Below, piece by piece: positions 18,790-27,859 of a stretch of DNA of 64,000 nucleotides (position 1 is the first letter of the stretch; each line of letters opens with the position of its first letter). This DNA comes from an uncultured Gammaproteobacteria bacterium (lineage in GTDB: Bacteria > Pseudomonadota > Gammaproteobacteria > Pseudomonadales > Ketobacteraceae). The stretch covers positions 18,111-82,110 of the forward strand of contig CAJXZM010000006.1 of the NCBI GenBank assembly GCA_913063125.1, written 5' to 3'. The notes below the pieces were generated by a model that searched no databases, was not told where the DNA came from, and was given only the letters and a program-made list of their open reading frames with translations. The position numbers were made by a program, and so were the translations under genes.

Positions 18790-20298
18790 ATGACGCAGTC
18801 AGCAGAACATCACAAAATTGCCATCATTGGCAGCGGATTCTCCGGCCTGGGTATGGCTATCAAACTTAAGCAAACGGGAGAGCATGATTTTGTTGTGTTT
18901 GAAAAGGAAGGCGGTGTTGGCGGCACGTGGCGTGTTAACCACTACCCCGGCTGCGCCTGTGATGTGCCCTCTCACCTTTACTCATTTTCTTTTGCATCCA
19001 ACCCAACTTGGTCACGCATGTTTTCTCCGCAACCAGAGATCAAAAAGTATTTGGAACACTGTGCTGATAAATTCAAACTGACGCCTCATATTAGATTGAA
19101 TAATGCGGTAACCAGTGCTCGTTGGGATGAAAGCAATGCGTTATGGCACATAACCGATCAGCAAGGAAAGCAACACACCGCAACGATGCTTGTTGCAGGT
19201 ACAGGAGGTTTATCAACACCGTCTTACCCCAGTCTGAAAGGTGTTGAATCATTCAAAGGCGCCATTTTCCATTCTCAAAACTGGAATCATGGCTTTGACC
19301 TGACAGGAAAGCGTGTCGCAGTCATCGGTACCGGCGCGTCGGCGATTCAATTTGTCCCCCATGTCCAAAAACAAGTTAAACACCTCGACCTCTACCAACG
19401 CACTCCTCCTTGGGTAATGTCTAAACCTGACCGAGCAATGTCCTGGACTGAAAGGAATCTTTTCAAACGATTTCCGGCGGCTCAAAATGCACTACGTAAA
19501 AGTATTTACTGGATGCTGGAGAGCCGCGTGTTGGGGTTTACGGTAAACCCTCGGCTAATGGTCATCGCAAAGCGCTGGGCCTTAAACCATATTCGCACAC
19601 AGATATCTGACCCTGAATTACGTAAAAAAGTAACACCAGACTACACGATTGGTTGTAAACGAATTTTGATGTCTGATGATTATTATCCTGCATTGGATCA
19701 GCCCAATGCTGATGTCATTACTACCGGCATTCAAGAAATTAAAGCCAACAGCATCGTGACCATCGATGGAGAAGAGCGAAAAGTCGACGCAATTATCTAT
19801 GGCACAGGATTTGCCGCAACAAGCCCTATTCCAAAAGGCATCATCTTCGGCCAAAACGGAGTTGATTTGGTGGATTCGTGGAAAGAGGGACCTGAAGCTT
19901 ATAAAGGTACTACGGTGTCGGGTTTCCCAAACTTGTTTATGCTAATGGGCCCTAACACTGGCCTGGGGCACAACTCTATGGTTTATATGATCGAATCACA
20001 AATTACTTATGTGTTAGAAGCCATGAAGAAAATGCACAAAGATAAACTCGCTTATGTAGACGTCTTACCAGAAGCCCAAGCACGCTATAACGAAGTCATT
20101 CAAAATAAAACCTCTGGCTCAGTATGGAACTCTGGCGGTTGTCAGAGCTGGTACCTACACCCTGAAAGCGGAAAAAACGTAACACTGTGGCCGGATTTTA
20201 CGTGGAAGTTCAGGCTTCAAACTCGTCAATTTGATAGCAAGGCCTATCATTTAGAGTATTCAGCAACAACACCTATAACGACAGAGGCAACCGCATGA
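18790..20298 (+). CDS. Flavin-containing Baeyer-Villiger-type monooxygenase
   Basis: 502 aa. FAD-binding GSGFSG (14-19), then GVGGTWRVNHYPGC (42-55) as in class B monooxygenases, the Baeyer-Villiger fingerprint F-x-G-x-x-x-H-x-x-x-W as FKGAIFHSQNW (155-165), and the NADPH-binding GTGASA (180-185). These enzymes insert oxygen next to a ketone to give an ester or lactone using NADPH and O2. It is the first gene of an operon with an SDR (4-bp ATGA overlap) and an EamA permease, under the divergent FabR-like repressor. A pathway in which the SDR makes a ketone from a secondary alcohol and this enzyme converts it to an ester is plausible. Substrate unknown. Confidence 0.92.
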   Translation: MTQSAEHHKIAIIGSGFSGLGMAIKLKQTGEHDFVVFEKEGGVGGTWRVNHYPGCACDVPSHLYSFSFASNPTWSRMFSPQPEIKKYLEHCADKFKLTPHIRLNNAVTSARWDESNALWHITDQQGKQHTATMLVAGTGGLSTPSYPSLKGVESFKGAIFHSQNWNHGFDLTGKRVAVIGTGASAIQFVPHVQKQVKHLDLYQRTPPWVMSKPDRAMSWTERNLFKRFPAAQNALRKSIYWMLESRVLGFTVNPRLMVIAKRWALNHIRTQISDPELRKKVTPDYTIGCKRILMSDDYYPALDQPNADVITTGIQEIKANSIVTIDGEERKVDAIIYGTGFAATSPIPKGIIFGQNGVDLVDSWKEGPEAYKGTTVSGFPNLFMLMGPNTGLGHNSMVYMIESQITYVLEAMKKMHKDKLAYVDVLPEAQARYNEVIQNKTSGSVWNSGGCQSWYLHPESGKNVTLWPDFTWKFRLQTRQFDSKAYHLEYSATTPITTEATA

Positions 20299-21149
20299 AA
20301 AACCTAACCGATAAAGTCGCAGCGATTACTGGCGCAGCATCCGGAATAGGCCGCGCACTCGCATTAGCGTTAGCTCAACAAGGTTGTCATATAGCACTGA
20401 GTGATTTGGATGAAAAAGGGCTTGCTGAAACAGCCTCGCGTGCATCTTCTTACGGTGTCAAAGTGACTACCACCACACTTAATGTCGCAGATAAAGACGC
20501 TGTACACGCATGGGCCGATACTGTGGTAAACGATCACGGTAAAGTAAATATGATTTTCAATAATGCAGGTGTCGCGCTAGGTGGCACAGTAGAAGACACA
20601 GACTACAGCGATTACGAGTGGATAATTGATATAAATATGTGGGGTGTTGTATATGGCACGAAAGCATTTTTACCCTATATACAACAGGCAGGCGAAGGTC
20701 ATATCGTTAACATTTCCAGCATTTTCGGGATATTTGCACAGCCAACACAAAGTGCCTATAACATGTCGAAATTTGCCGTACGAGGTTTTACTGAATCTCT
20801 ACGTCAGGAATTGGATCTTGGTAAAACCAACGTTTCCGCTACCTGTGTTCACCCCGGTGGCATAAAAACCAATATTGCCAAAAACGCTCGCATGAATAAG
20901 AGTGTCGAGAAACTTACTGGCGATGATGCGGAAAAAGCGCGAAAGCAATTTGACGCTATGTTTATGACAACGCCAGAACAAGCCGCAAAAACAATATTAA
21001 ACGCAGTTACCAAAAATAAGCGCCGCGTACTCATAGGCCCTGATGCGAAAGTACTCGACATTATGCAGCGCAGTTTACCAATGGCATATCAAAAGATAGT
21101 TGCCTCGTCCTTTAAGTTGGCAAGCCGTGGTCGCAATAAGGTCACCTGA
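20295..21149 (+). CDS. Short-chain dehydrogenase/reductase
   Basis: 284 aa classical SDR. Cofactor loop TGAASGIG (12-19), NNAG (89-92), catalytic Ser near 141, and YNMSK giving Tyr155 and Lys159. An acidic residue after strand 2 (SDLDE) suggests preference for NAD(H). The start overlaps the monooxygenase stop by 4 bp, so translation is coupled. SDRs next to Baeyer-Villiger enzymes often interconvert the ketone substrate and its alcohol; that role is inferred from position. Confidence 0.9.
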   Translation: MKNLTDKVAAITGAASGIGRALALALAQQGCHIALSDLDEKGLAETASRASSYGVKVTTTTLNVADKDAVHAWADTVVNDHGKVNMIFNNAGVALGGTVEDTDYSDYEWIIDINMWGVVYGTKAFLPYIQQAGEGHIVNISSIFGIFAQPTQSAYNMSKFAVRGFTESLRQELDLGKTNVSATCVHPGGIKTNIAKNARMNKSVEKLTGDDAEKARKQFDAMFMTTPEQAAKTILNAVTKNKRRVLIGPDAKVLDIMQRSLPMAYQKIVASSFKLASRGRNKVT

Positions 21150-21150
21150 A

Positions 21151-22089
21151 ATGCCTAACAAGCTACTCCCCAAAGGACTTGCTAAAAACGCTCGCAAAAA
21201 CTCCATTACCATGCAGCCACAGATTAAAGCCGACCTATTATTGGTTGGCGTTGCCATTCTAGCAGCTGCTGGCTGGATTTTTTCTAAAGAAACCCTGGCA
21301 GGTTTGCCACCACTCCTATTTATCGGCACCCGCTTTCTATTCGCAGGCGCATTACTTGCTATTGTTGGTAAAACACAATGGCAACACCTGTCCGTAAAAG
21401 GAGCAAAAAGCTCTCTACTCGTGGGTGTTATTTTTGCGATAGCTATCATGTGCTGGATCATTGGCTTGGATTCAACACAACATATAGGTGAAGGGGCATT
21501 TATTACAAGCCTTGCCGTTGTTCAAGTGCCACTAATGGCATTTTTTCTATTCCGTGAGCCACAATCAAAATCCACGTGGCTCGCATTGCCAATAGCGACC
21601 GCTGGTTTGTTTTTATTGGCAATAAGAAATCCCTCCGTAGGCTTTCAACTTGAATCAGGACAAATTTATTTCTTAACAGCATCCATTATATTTGCCCTGC
21701 AATTCACCCTTAACAGTCGAGTTGTACAATATGTACCAGCAATTCTTCTGACATCAATTCAATTATTGACCGTGGGAATCATATCAATAGGCGCATCGTT
21801 TTGGCTAGAACAATGGCCAAACCATATCACGCCAGCCATTACCGGCTGGCTACTCGCAAGTGCCATTGTCGCTACCAGTTTACGTTTTTTTATTCAAACC
21901 TATGCTCAAGGACTAACCCCAGTCAGCCACGGGGCGATGATCTTAACAATTGAACCTATCCTTACAGCATCACTCGCTGCATTTTGGTTTGGAGAATCCA
22001 TGACACTGATCCAGATAGCCGGCTGCGGACTAATCTTTTCTTCCCTGCTTATTAACCGCTGGCAAATCATCAAAAAAATATTCAAATAG
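21151..22089 (+). CDS. EamA/DMT-family membrane transporter
   Basis: 312 aa when started at ATG 21151, one base after the SDR stop and with AAGGT about eight bases upstream. The frame extends further upstream inside the SDR gene, which I reject. About ten hydrophobic segments in two EamA halves are visible, beginning LLLVGVAILAAAGWIF, with the second half starting near QIYFLTASIIFALQF. Drug/metabolite transporters of this kind export small metabolites or amphipathic compounds. As the last gene of the monooxygenase-SDR operon it may move substrate or product. The substrate cannot be read from sequence. Confidence 0.85.
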   Translation: MPNKLLPKGLAKNARKNSITMQPQIKADLLLVGVAILAAAGWIFSKETLAGLPPLLFIGTRFLFAGALLAIVGKTQWQHLSVKGAKSSLLVGVIFAIAIMCWIIGLDSTQHIGEGAFITSLAVVQVPLMAFFLFREPQSKSTWLALPIATAGLFLLAIRNPSVGFQLESGQIYFLTASIIFALQFTLNSRVVQYVPAILLTSIQLLTVGIISIGASFWLEQWPNHITPAITGWLLASAIVATSLRFFIQTYAQGLTPVSHGAMILTIEPILTASLAAFWFGESMTLIQIAGCGLIFSSLLINRWQIIKKIFK

Positions 22090-22234
22090 CCTACTCCAAA
22101 TTCCTTGGCGAACAAAACTCATCAGTCAAAGCAGTTGCCTTCATTATTTAACCTTGTTAGCCTTATGATCGCTTGATGGTTTCACAAGTAGTTCTAGCGC
22201 AAAACAATAATAATTCGACTTCAGGGCGATTAAT

Positions 22235-22717
22235 ATGAAAAGAATAATATTGAGTGTAGTGTTAATGAGTTCATCGATGACAGCAAGTGCAGTAGCGCCA
22301 GGTGGTCCTGATTGTGGGTGGGGAAATATGGTGTTTGAAGGCCAAGGTGGAACAGGTACGCACTTTGTTGCGATGACAACCAATAGTACCTCGGGTAATA
22401 AGACATTTGGGATGACATCAGGAACCAATGGTTGTTCTACCTCGGGCAGGCTCAGCTACGGTGGGGATGCGATGGTTAATCTTTCCGGTGTACTTGATGA
22501 GTTTATCGCTGATTCAGCCCGAGGAGAGGGAGAGGCACTGACAGCAATCGCGGTATCCATGGGCATTGCTCCAGCAGATCGTTCTATTTTTGCCCACGCT
22601 ATACACGATAATTTTGAAATCATTTTTGCACATGCTGATGTAACGGCAGAAGATGTAATGGTGTCGCTAATAGAAGTAATGAAATCTAACCCTGAGTTGG
22701 CAAAGTACGTATCCTAG
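22235..22717 (+). CDS. DUF3015 family exported protein
   Basis: 160 aa with a signal peptide (residues 1-19, TASA), then the DUF3015 pattern: GPDCGWGNMVF, an FGMTSGTNGC segment, and a helical C-terminal half (MVNLSGVLDEFIADSARGEGEAL ... IEVMKSNPELAKYV, split here for brevity). AGGGCG sits about six bases before the ATG. DUF3015 proteins are exported proteins of unknown function that in many gammaproteobacteria lie next to a DUF4105 gene, as here. A small hairpin separates the two. Confidence 0.85.
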   Translation: MKRIILSVVLMSSSMTASAVAPGGPDCGWGNMVFEGQGGTGTHFVAMTTNSTSGNKTFGMTSGTNGCSTSGRLSYGGDAMVNLSGVLDEFIADSARGEGEALTAIAVSMGIAPADRSIFAHAIHDNFEIIFAHADVTAEDVMVSLIEVMKSNPELAKYVS

Positions 22718-22737
22718 GTCTGTGACCGGTGTTTAAA

Positions 22738-22757
22738 GGGAGCGTCATTCTGCTCCC
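22738..22757 (+). terminator. Short hairpin between DUF3015 and DUF4105 genes
   Basis: GGGAGC (22738-22743) and GCTCCC (22752-22757) form a perfect 6-bp GC-rich stem with an 8-nt loop, 20 bp after the DUF3015 stop. No T-run follows, so it may attenuate or stabilise rather than terminate. It argues against the early GTG start (22729) of the next gene. Confidence 0.4.
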
Positions 22758-22818
22758 TACACGCTATCCAGGATTTCTACTCAGTTTCTCTATCCAGGTT
22801 TTACTACTTTATGTTCGC

Positions 22819-24741
22819 ATGATTTTTTTTAACTATCGTTCTTGTTTATATGTAGTACAGGTATTTTTCTTATTAGTGATGCTATCTGTCACTTCGGTTA
22901 AGGCTGAAAGTACTGATACAACCACTACTGCCCACAGGTTAAGTCAGTCTTCTCGCTGGGTTAATATGTTGCATTATTATCCCTCTGATCATTTGTTTGG
23001 CGCTGATAGTGAGAACTGGGAAAGTAAGGTGCTGGATGACGATTACTTTCTCTCTCCTGAGGGGAAATACAATCGTGAAATGGAATGGGTTGCCTCGACT
23101 AAAGCATTCCAACTCCCCGCCTCAGCTTATTCAACGCCGGAAAACCCCCATGCCCAATGCCGATTCCCAGCACGCTTTAAGTTGGTAAAAACGCTGCTCA
23201 GTGATAACGATATATCCCTAAGGTTTCCCGATGTCGAGTGTCCAGGTTACCAGCAATGGCGAAAAAAAGTTAATGGCCAGCGGGCAACGTTGGTGTTTGC
23301 ATCTTCTTATCTAAACAGCCCCTCATCAATGTTTGGCCATACATTTTTGCGATTTGATGCCGAGGACGTGTCTGATAATTCAGAATGGTTATCTTACGCG
23401 CTTAATTTTGGGGCAGCTGCCGAAAAGGGCGACAACTCTATGTTATACGCCTACAAGGGGCTTGTGGGGGGCTATAGTGGTTATTTTGCGATGATGCCCT
23501 ACTATCAAAAAATAAAAGAATACAGCAAGATGGAGAATCGCAGTTTATGGGAATACCCGCTGAATCTATCGCCAGAAGAAGTGAATGTTTTATTGGCTCA
23601 CGTATGGGAGTTACGTGATATTGCTTTTACCTACTTTTTCTTTGACGAAAATTGTTCTTATCGTTTACTGGAGTTGATTGAAGTTGCCAAACCAGGCGTA
23701 GAGCTTACAGAGTCATTTCGTGCTCACGCGATACCCATTGATACTGTACGTATGCTGGACACCAACGGGCTGCTTAGCAAAAGTGTGTACCGAGCATCAG
23801 CGTCAGAAAAGCTACTGTTTAATGCACAGCGACTATCGAAGCATGAAATAAAACGGGTTAAAGCGTTGGCAGAGGGACGATTGTCACCGAAAGACGTGAA
23901 TTCATTACTGATACTAAATGTAGCGTATCAATATTTGCAGCTTACCTCAGCGAAAAAGCAGCGGTCCCCTGCCTTAGCCAAGCGCCAATTTGGTTTGTTG
24001 AAGGCAATAAATAAACGCTCCAAAACGCAGACTAATTACTCTCCGGAAAAACCACCTAGACCTTCTGCACCGCAGAATTCACACCGTAGTCAAATGGCAG
24101 CGTTCCGAACAGGATCGTTTGAAAACAATGCTTTTGTAGACATCGAATTTAGGGCTAGTTATCACGATTTACTTGATCCAATTAATGGTTATTTGAAAGG
24201 CGGCAGTATCAATATGGGGCGTGTGGTGTTTCGTCAATATGAGAATAGTACGCTAGATCTGCATCATATCGACTTCATCGATATTAACTCACTATCTCCA
24301 CAAAATGAGCTACATCAGCCAACGACATGGAGAGTGAATGCTGGTGTTGAAAGGATATACAGTGAGGACAATGATTGGTTAACGCTACAGTTAAACGGCG
24401 GTGCAGGTGTTTCGTTTGAACCCTTTAATGATTTATTAATATATAGCCTGATGGAAGCGCGTACGGAATATGCCTTAGATGGAACATCTAGGGTCGATGC
24501 TGGTCTGGGAGTGCGAGGCGGAATTATGGCTTATAGCCGTATTGGGACTGCTGCAATAGAGCTGTCTACAATGGCCTACTCGCGAGGCTCCACAAGAGTC
24601 AAACTAACCGCAGCGCAAAATATTGACCTGGGTAAAAATAGTAGCACTCGCATTAGCTATCAATATTCGAAAAACCAACTTTCAGGACAATCAAACGATA
24701 AACGCAGCGGTGGATTTATCGAGTATAGATATCATTTTTAG
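22819..24741 (+). CDS. DUF4105 (Lnb N-terminal periplasmic) domain outer-membrane protein
   Basis: 640 aa from ATG 22819, chosen because the signal peptide (VVQVFFLLVMLSVTSVKA) then sits at the N-terminus; an upstream GTG at 22729 would add 30 residues and place a hairpin inside the gene. The DUF4105 core is clear: SSYLNSPSSMFGHTFLRF, the NFGA/KGLVGGYSGYF stretch, and FFDENCSYRLLELIE with the conserved Asn-Cys. The last 230 residues have alternating beta-strand character and end YRYHF, as in a small outer-membrane barrel. The DUF4105 His and Cys pattern suggests a papain-like (NlpC-like) fold; enzymatic activity is not established. Probably works with the DUF3015 product. Confidence 0.8.
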   Translation: MIFFNYRSCLYVVQVFFLLVMLSVTSVKAESTDTTTTAHRLSQSSRWVNMLHYYPSDHLFGADSENWESKVLDDDYFLSPEGKYNREMEWVASTKAFQLPASAYSTPENPHAQCRFPARFKLVKTLLSDNDISLRFPDVECPGYQQWRKKVNGQRATLVFASSYLNSPSSMFGHTFLRFDAEDVSDNSEWLSYALNFGAAAEKGDNSMLYAYKGLVGGYSGYFAMMPYYQKIKEYSKMENRSLWEYPLNLSPEEVNVLLAHVWELRDIAFTYFFFDENCSYRLLELIEVAKPGVELTESFRAHAIPIDTVRMLDTNGLLSKSVYRASASEKLLFNAQRLSKHEIKRVKALAEGRLSPKDVNSLLILNVAYQYLQLTSAKKQRSPALAKRQFGLLKAINKRSKTQTNYSPEKPPRPSAPQNSHRSQMAAFRTGSFENNAFVDIEFRASYHDLLDPINGYLKGGSINMGRVVFRQYENSTLDLHHIDFIDINSLSPQNELHQPTTWRVNAGVERIYSEDNDWLTLQLNGGAGVSFEPFNDLLIYSLMEARTEYALDGTSRVDAGLGVRGGIMAYSRIGTAAIELSTMAYSRGSTRVKLTAAQNIDLGKNSSTRISYQYSKNQLSGQSNDKRSGGFIEYRYHF

Positions 24742-24743
24742 TT

Positions 24744-24823
24744 GGATTAAGCTGCAATCAATCAAGGGTATATGAACTCAACAGAAATGCATATCACTGG
24801 TCAGTTCATATACCTGTTAATCC
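24744..24823. terminator. Nested inverted repeats between convergent genes
   Basis: An outer pair, GGATTAA (24744-24750) and TTAATCC (24817-24823), encloses a perfect 12-bp pair, GGTATATGAACT (24767-24778) and AGTTCATATACC (24803-24814). The structure fills the whole gap between two stop codons and can fold on either transcript, so a bidirectional terminator is likely even without a T-run. Confidence 0.5.
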
Positions 24824-24826
24824 ATC

Positions 24827-26506
24827 TTAACAACTATCGTCGTTTGCAATGGTAACGATTTCAGAATCAACGCCGTCTCTTGACTCTACAAGATCAAACA
24901 AAGCCTGAGCTTCCGAGTCACATAAATCAAAATTTCCCTTAATATGAAAACTCTCTTTAACATACTCTAGTGAATTCAGACCACTTATCGACATTAATTT
25001 AGGGTTCTGCTGAATGTTCAACCCTTTTTCTATTCTAGTTATATTCTCTAAACCAGACAAATCCTCCAAGATATAGTTATAACCAATATAGAGATCCCCT
25101 CCTACCATGGTTACTTGATCAAGTGCGGAAAGCGAATTTAGAGCATCATGATACTGAACAGTTATGTCCCCTGGGATCAGTGTTAGATTATGTAATCCAT
25201 TAAGATTCACTAGCGCAGGGTTAGACTTAATTGTTACACCGTGAACAAACTCAATATCTTCAATCTGTTGTATTGATTCAAGCTTGTCATTTTCACTAAT
25301 CACAAAATTTTCACCCACCGATAATAGTGGTTCAAGTCCGCTTAGATTGATTAACTGATCATTATCCTTAATGATCAGGTTTCCTCCTACGGAACTCAAG
25401 TTTGCCAGCCCACCTAATGAAGACAAAGAAGCCGCCCCGCTAATATCGAAACGACCAGCAACACTTGATACATTATTGAGCCCTACTAGGTCTGTAAGTT
25501 TTGCATTCCATGCGATAACTGCTGATCCGTTTATAGTTTGCAGTCCACTTAAGGCTTCAATAGATTTTAACGCTGGATTTGACTGAAGGTATAAGTCGCC
25601 CCCCAGAGCATTTAGGTTTTCGAGTCCCTTTAAGTTAGATATGAGATCATTCCTATATACCATTAAATCCCCTTCCACACCTTGTAGACCTTGCAGTTCT
25701 TCAAGGGAGTCCAATTTTTCATTGTGGAATAAATAAAGACTGCCACCAACATGATTAACATCCGACAATTCACTTAAACTGGTAACCAGATTATTAGATG
25801 AGCGAATACCAAGAGGCAAAGTATACTTGATCTCCCTGTTATCAACCTGACTAGTAGCAATGAGTAGATTGTCGCCACCCAATGGGTTGGTTATAGGTTC
25901 TTCCGATGTGAAAGGCATAATACTTAGCGAGCCTTCGATGTCAGTAAAGTTTTCTATTTTTGCGAGGTCTTCTGTACTGCTAACCAGAAAATCGCCCTGC
26001 CACTGCGGCGGGGTCTGTTCATTGGCTCCCACATACAAAAGCCAAGACCGGCTACTGTCTGAGAATTCCCACGTACCACCTAGATTATGGCGATACACCG
26101 TATAGGTAACCACGTAATACTGAGCTACCTGGTCCTCTGGGGGCGTAAACTCAAAGTGGTTTGCGTTAATCGACGTTGCTGGAACGCGCTCAATACTTTG
26201 GCCGGTTCTGGATCGTGGAATAATATTCAACACAGCCCCTGCCAAATAGTTATCCGGTTCGTATTTATAGACTTCCCATTGAGCTTTAACACCCACCTGA
26301 AATAACGCCTCACTATAGGGGCTATATACCGGTCCCGAGGCACTAAACTCCTGTGACTCACCGGTATTTAGGTATATGACCGATGAATTTAAAGGTGAGT
26401 GACTATCGATTTCTACCTTAACGCCAGCACCACATGCAGCGAGCATAAAAATCAAGCCAAGTACTGACAACCGCTTAAGGTTTGCGAATTTAACCATTTT
26501 ACTCAT
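24827..26506 (-). CDS. Leucine-rich (receptor L-like) repeat lipoprotein
   Basis: 559 aa. Lipoprotein signal with lipobox LAAC, acylated Cys25. An N-terminal beta-rich region (about 30-170) precedes roughly a dozen 24-residue repeats of the form xLxGLxxLxxVxGxLxIxxNxxL (about 180-530), the pattern of receptor-L-domain-like right-handed repeats seen in many marine bacterial surface proteins. The C-terminus has two Cys (NFDLCDSEA and NDDSC) that could cap the solenoid. It is probably anchored to the outer membrane and binds ligand or other cells. No neighbour reveals its partner. Confidence 0.8.
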   Translation of the reverse strand: MSKMVKFANLKRLSVLGLIFMLAACGAGVKVEIDSHSPLNSSVIYLNTGESQEFSASGPVYSPYSEALFQVGVKAQWEVYKYEPDNYLAGAVLNIIPRSRTGQSIERVPATSINANHFEFTPPEDQVAQYYVVTYTVYRHNLGGTWEFSDSSRSWLLYVGANEQTPPQWQGDFLVSSTEDLAKIENFTDIEGSLSIMPFTSEEPITNPLGGDNLLIATSQVDNREIKYTLPLGIRSSNNLVTSLSELSDVNHVGGSLYLFHNEKLDSLEELQGLQGVEGDLMVYRNDLISNLKGLENLNALGGDLYLQSNPALKSIEALSGLQTINGSAVIAWNAKLTDLVGLNNVSSVAGRFDISGAASLSSLGGLANLSSVGGNLIIKDNDQLINLSGLEPLLSVGENFVISENDKLESIQQIEDIEFVHGVTIKSNPALVNLNGLHNLTLIPGDITVQYHDALNSLSALDQVTMVGGDLYIGYNYILEDLSGLENITRIEKGLNIQQNPKLMSISGLNSLEYVKESFHIKGNFDLCDSEAQALFDLVESRDGVDSEIVTIANDDSC

Positions 26507-26812
26507 ATTACCGAATCCTTAGTGTTTAAGTTCCTATAGGAATTTATTCGAAAACAAACCATTCGTATATTTTCGGAGGGCACTATATAGTTTTATAAAT
26601 AGATACACCACTCAGGGTTACAAAAAGTAATAATAATGTGATCGGTTTGGCTGTATTCAGTGTAAAGCCCTTAGACCTTTCCTTTTAGCTTTCTGTCTTC
26701 CTGTGGTGTGTAACCTGAATACCTTCTTTCGCTTCGATTTATTAGGAGGAAAACAAATTAGGCATTGAATCTTCACGCTAAAATTCAAATATTGCCCAAT
26801 GAATAATTGGAT
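26507..26812. other. Intergenic stretch, no gene seen
   Basis: 306 bp upstream of the leucine-rich lipoprotein and downstream of the hydrolase. It contains a small CCTATAGG palindrome near 26534 and CCAAT/ATTGG flanking GAAT just after the hydrolase stop. No convincing ORF, RNA gene or repeat was recognised. It presumably holds the lipoprotein promoter. Confidence 0.4.
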
Positions 26813-27733
26813 TTACTTAACAAACTGCCTGACAAAACGGCTCACCTCTTCTGGTTTCTCCTGATGCACAAATAATTTTGCCTGTGAAATACTATGAAAC
26901 TTCGTCATCAAAGGTAATTGAGATGCCATTTTTCGAGCCGGTTTTTCTCGAAAGGTAGGGTCATCTTTCCCCCAAATAAATAAAGTAGGCATAGATAATC
27001 CAGGATGGATCAAAGCAAGTTCATCCAACTGTATCCAATTAAACACTTCCACGAACGAAGACATTGCATTCTTAAAAGCCGAATTTGACTCAACCAATGG
27101 TTTTATAAAATCTCGCTTAAACTGCCCACTTAATAACGCTTTATCATAAAAAACGCCACCCAGCGCCATGGGAGAACGAACAAAGTACTTTTTAGCCAGT
27201 AATCGACGCATAACAGGTAAAAAACCTGGAACGTTCATACACTTTTTAAAAATAGGTATCCACGGAGGTCGCTCACCAGGTATTTCAGTATTAGACAGTA
27301 TTAAATGGGTCACTCTCTCTTTGTCCAGTTCTGCCAAATAACGCGCTATCATGCCTCCACTATCATTTCCATAGATTGCGTAGTTTTCAATGTTCTGCTT
27401 CGATAGGAATTCCGATAATAATTTAGCCTGTCCTTTAGGGCTTAAATCCACCTGATCATGCCAATTCGTTTTACCCAAACCTGGCAAATCAACAGCAATA
27501 CAAGTGAATTCACCACGCAATCGATTGATAATCTTCTCGTAAGTTAAGCTATTCAACGGCCACCCATGAATAAAGAACATTAATGGGCGCTTATTTGTAA
27601 AAATATCCTCTACTGTTCCCGTAGTTCGGTAGGCTAGCTTAATCAAGCCAATATCTTCATACTGGACTTCTAGCTCACGGAACGGCACTGTGCAGTCAAC
27701 CTTAGCACTATCAATTTTTGCAGGACTGTTCAT
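26813..27733 (-). CDS. Alpha/beta hydrolase with Asp nucleophile (epoxide hydrolase/dehalogenase-like)
   Basis: 306 aa. HGWP (56-59) is the oxyanion-hole motif common in epoxide hydrolases. The nucleophile elbow is YGNDSGG, with Asp124 where lipases have Ser, as in epoxide hydrolases and haloalkane or fluoroacetate dehalogenases. WGKDDP (254-259) probably holds the third acid and His290 (KLFVHQ) the base. No signal peptide, so cytoplasmic. It is divergent from an AraC regulator and near hydrocarbon genes, so hydrolysis of an epoxide or halide made during alkyl-chain oxidation is plausible. Which of the two activities applies is not decided by sequence. Confidence 0.82.
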   Translation of the reverse strand: MNSPAKIDSAKVDCTVPFRELEVQYEDIGLIKLAYRTTGTVEDIFTNKRPLMFFIHGWPLNSLTYEKIINRLRGEFTCIAVDLPGLGKTNWHDQVDLSPKGQAKLLSEFLSKQNIENYAIYGNDSGGMIARYLAELDKERVTHLILSNTEIPGERPPWIPIFKKCMNVPGFLPVMRRLLAKKYFVRSPMALGGVFYDKALLSGQFKRDFIKPLVESNSAFKNAMSSFVEVFNWIQLDELALIHPGLSMPTLFIWGKDDPTFREKPARKMASQLPLMTKFHSISQAKLFVHQEKPEEVSRFVRQFVK

Positions 27734-27859
27734 GGTTTATGGTACCCTTTGTAAATGAAAGTCCATAGAGCATACGGTTTATGACTATTGCTATACTTGT
27801 AAAAACCGGAACTTTTAAAGAATAATTGCAGTAACTTTTAGATATGCGGAAAGTACAAC

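Noticed and set aside
22729..22818. GTG-started N-terminal extension of the DUF4105 protein
   Set aside because: It would bury the signal peptide 30 residues in and include a hairpin; the ATG at 22819 gives a normal exported protein.
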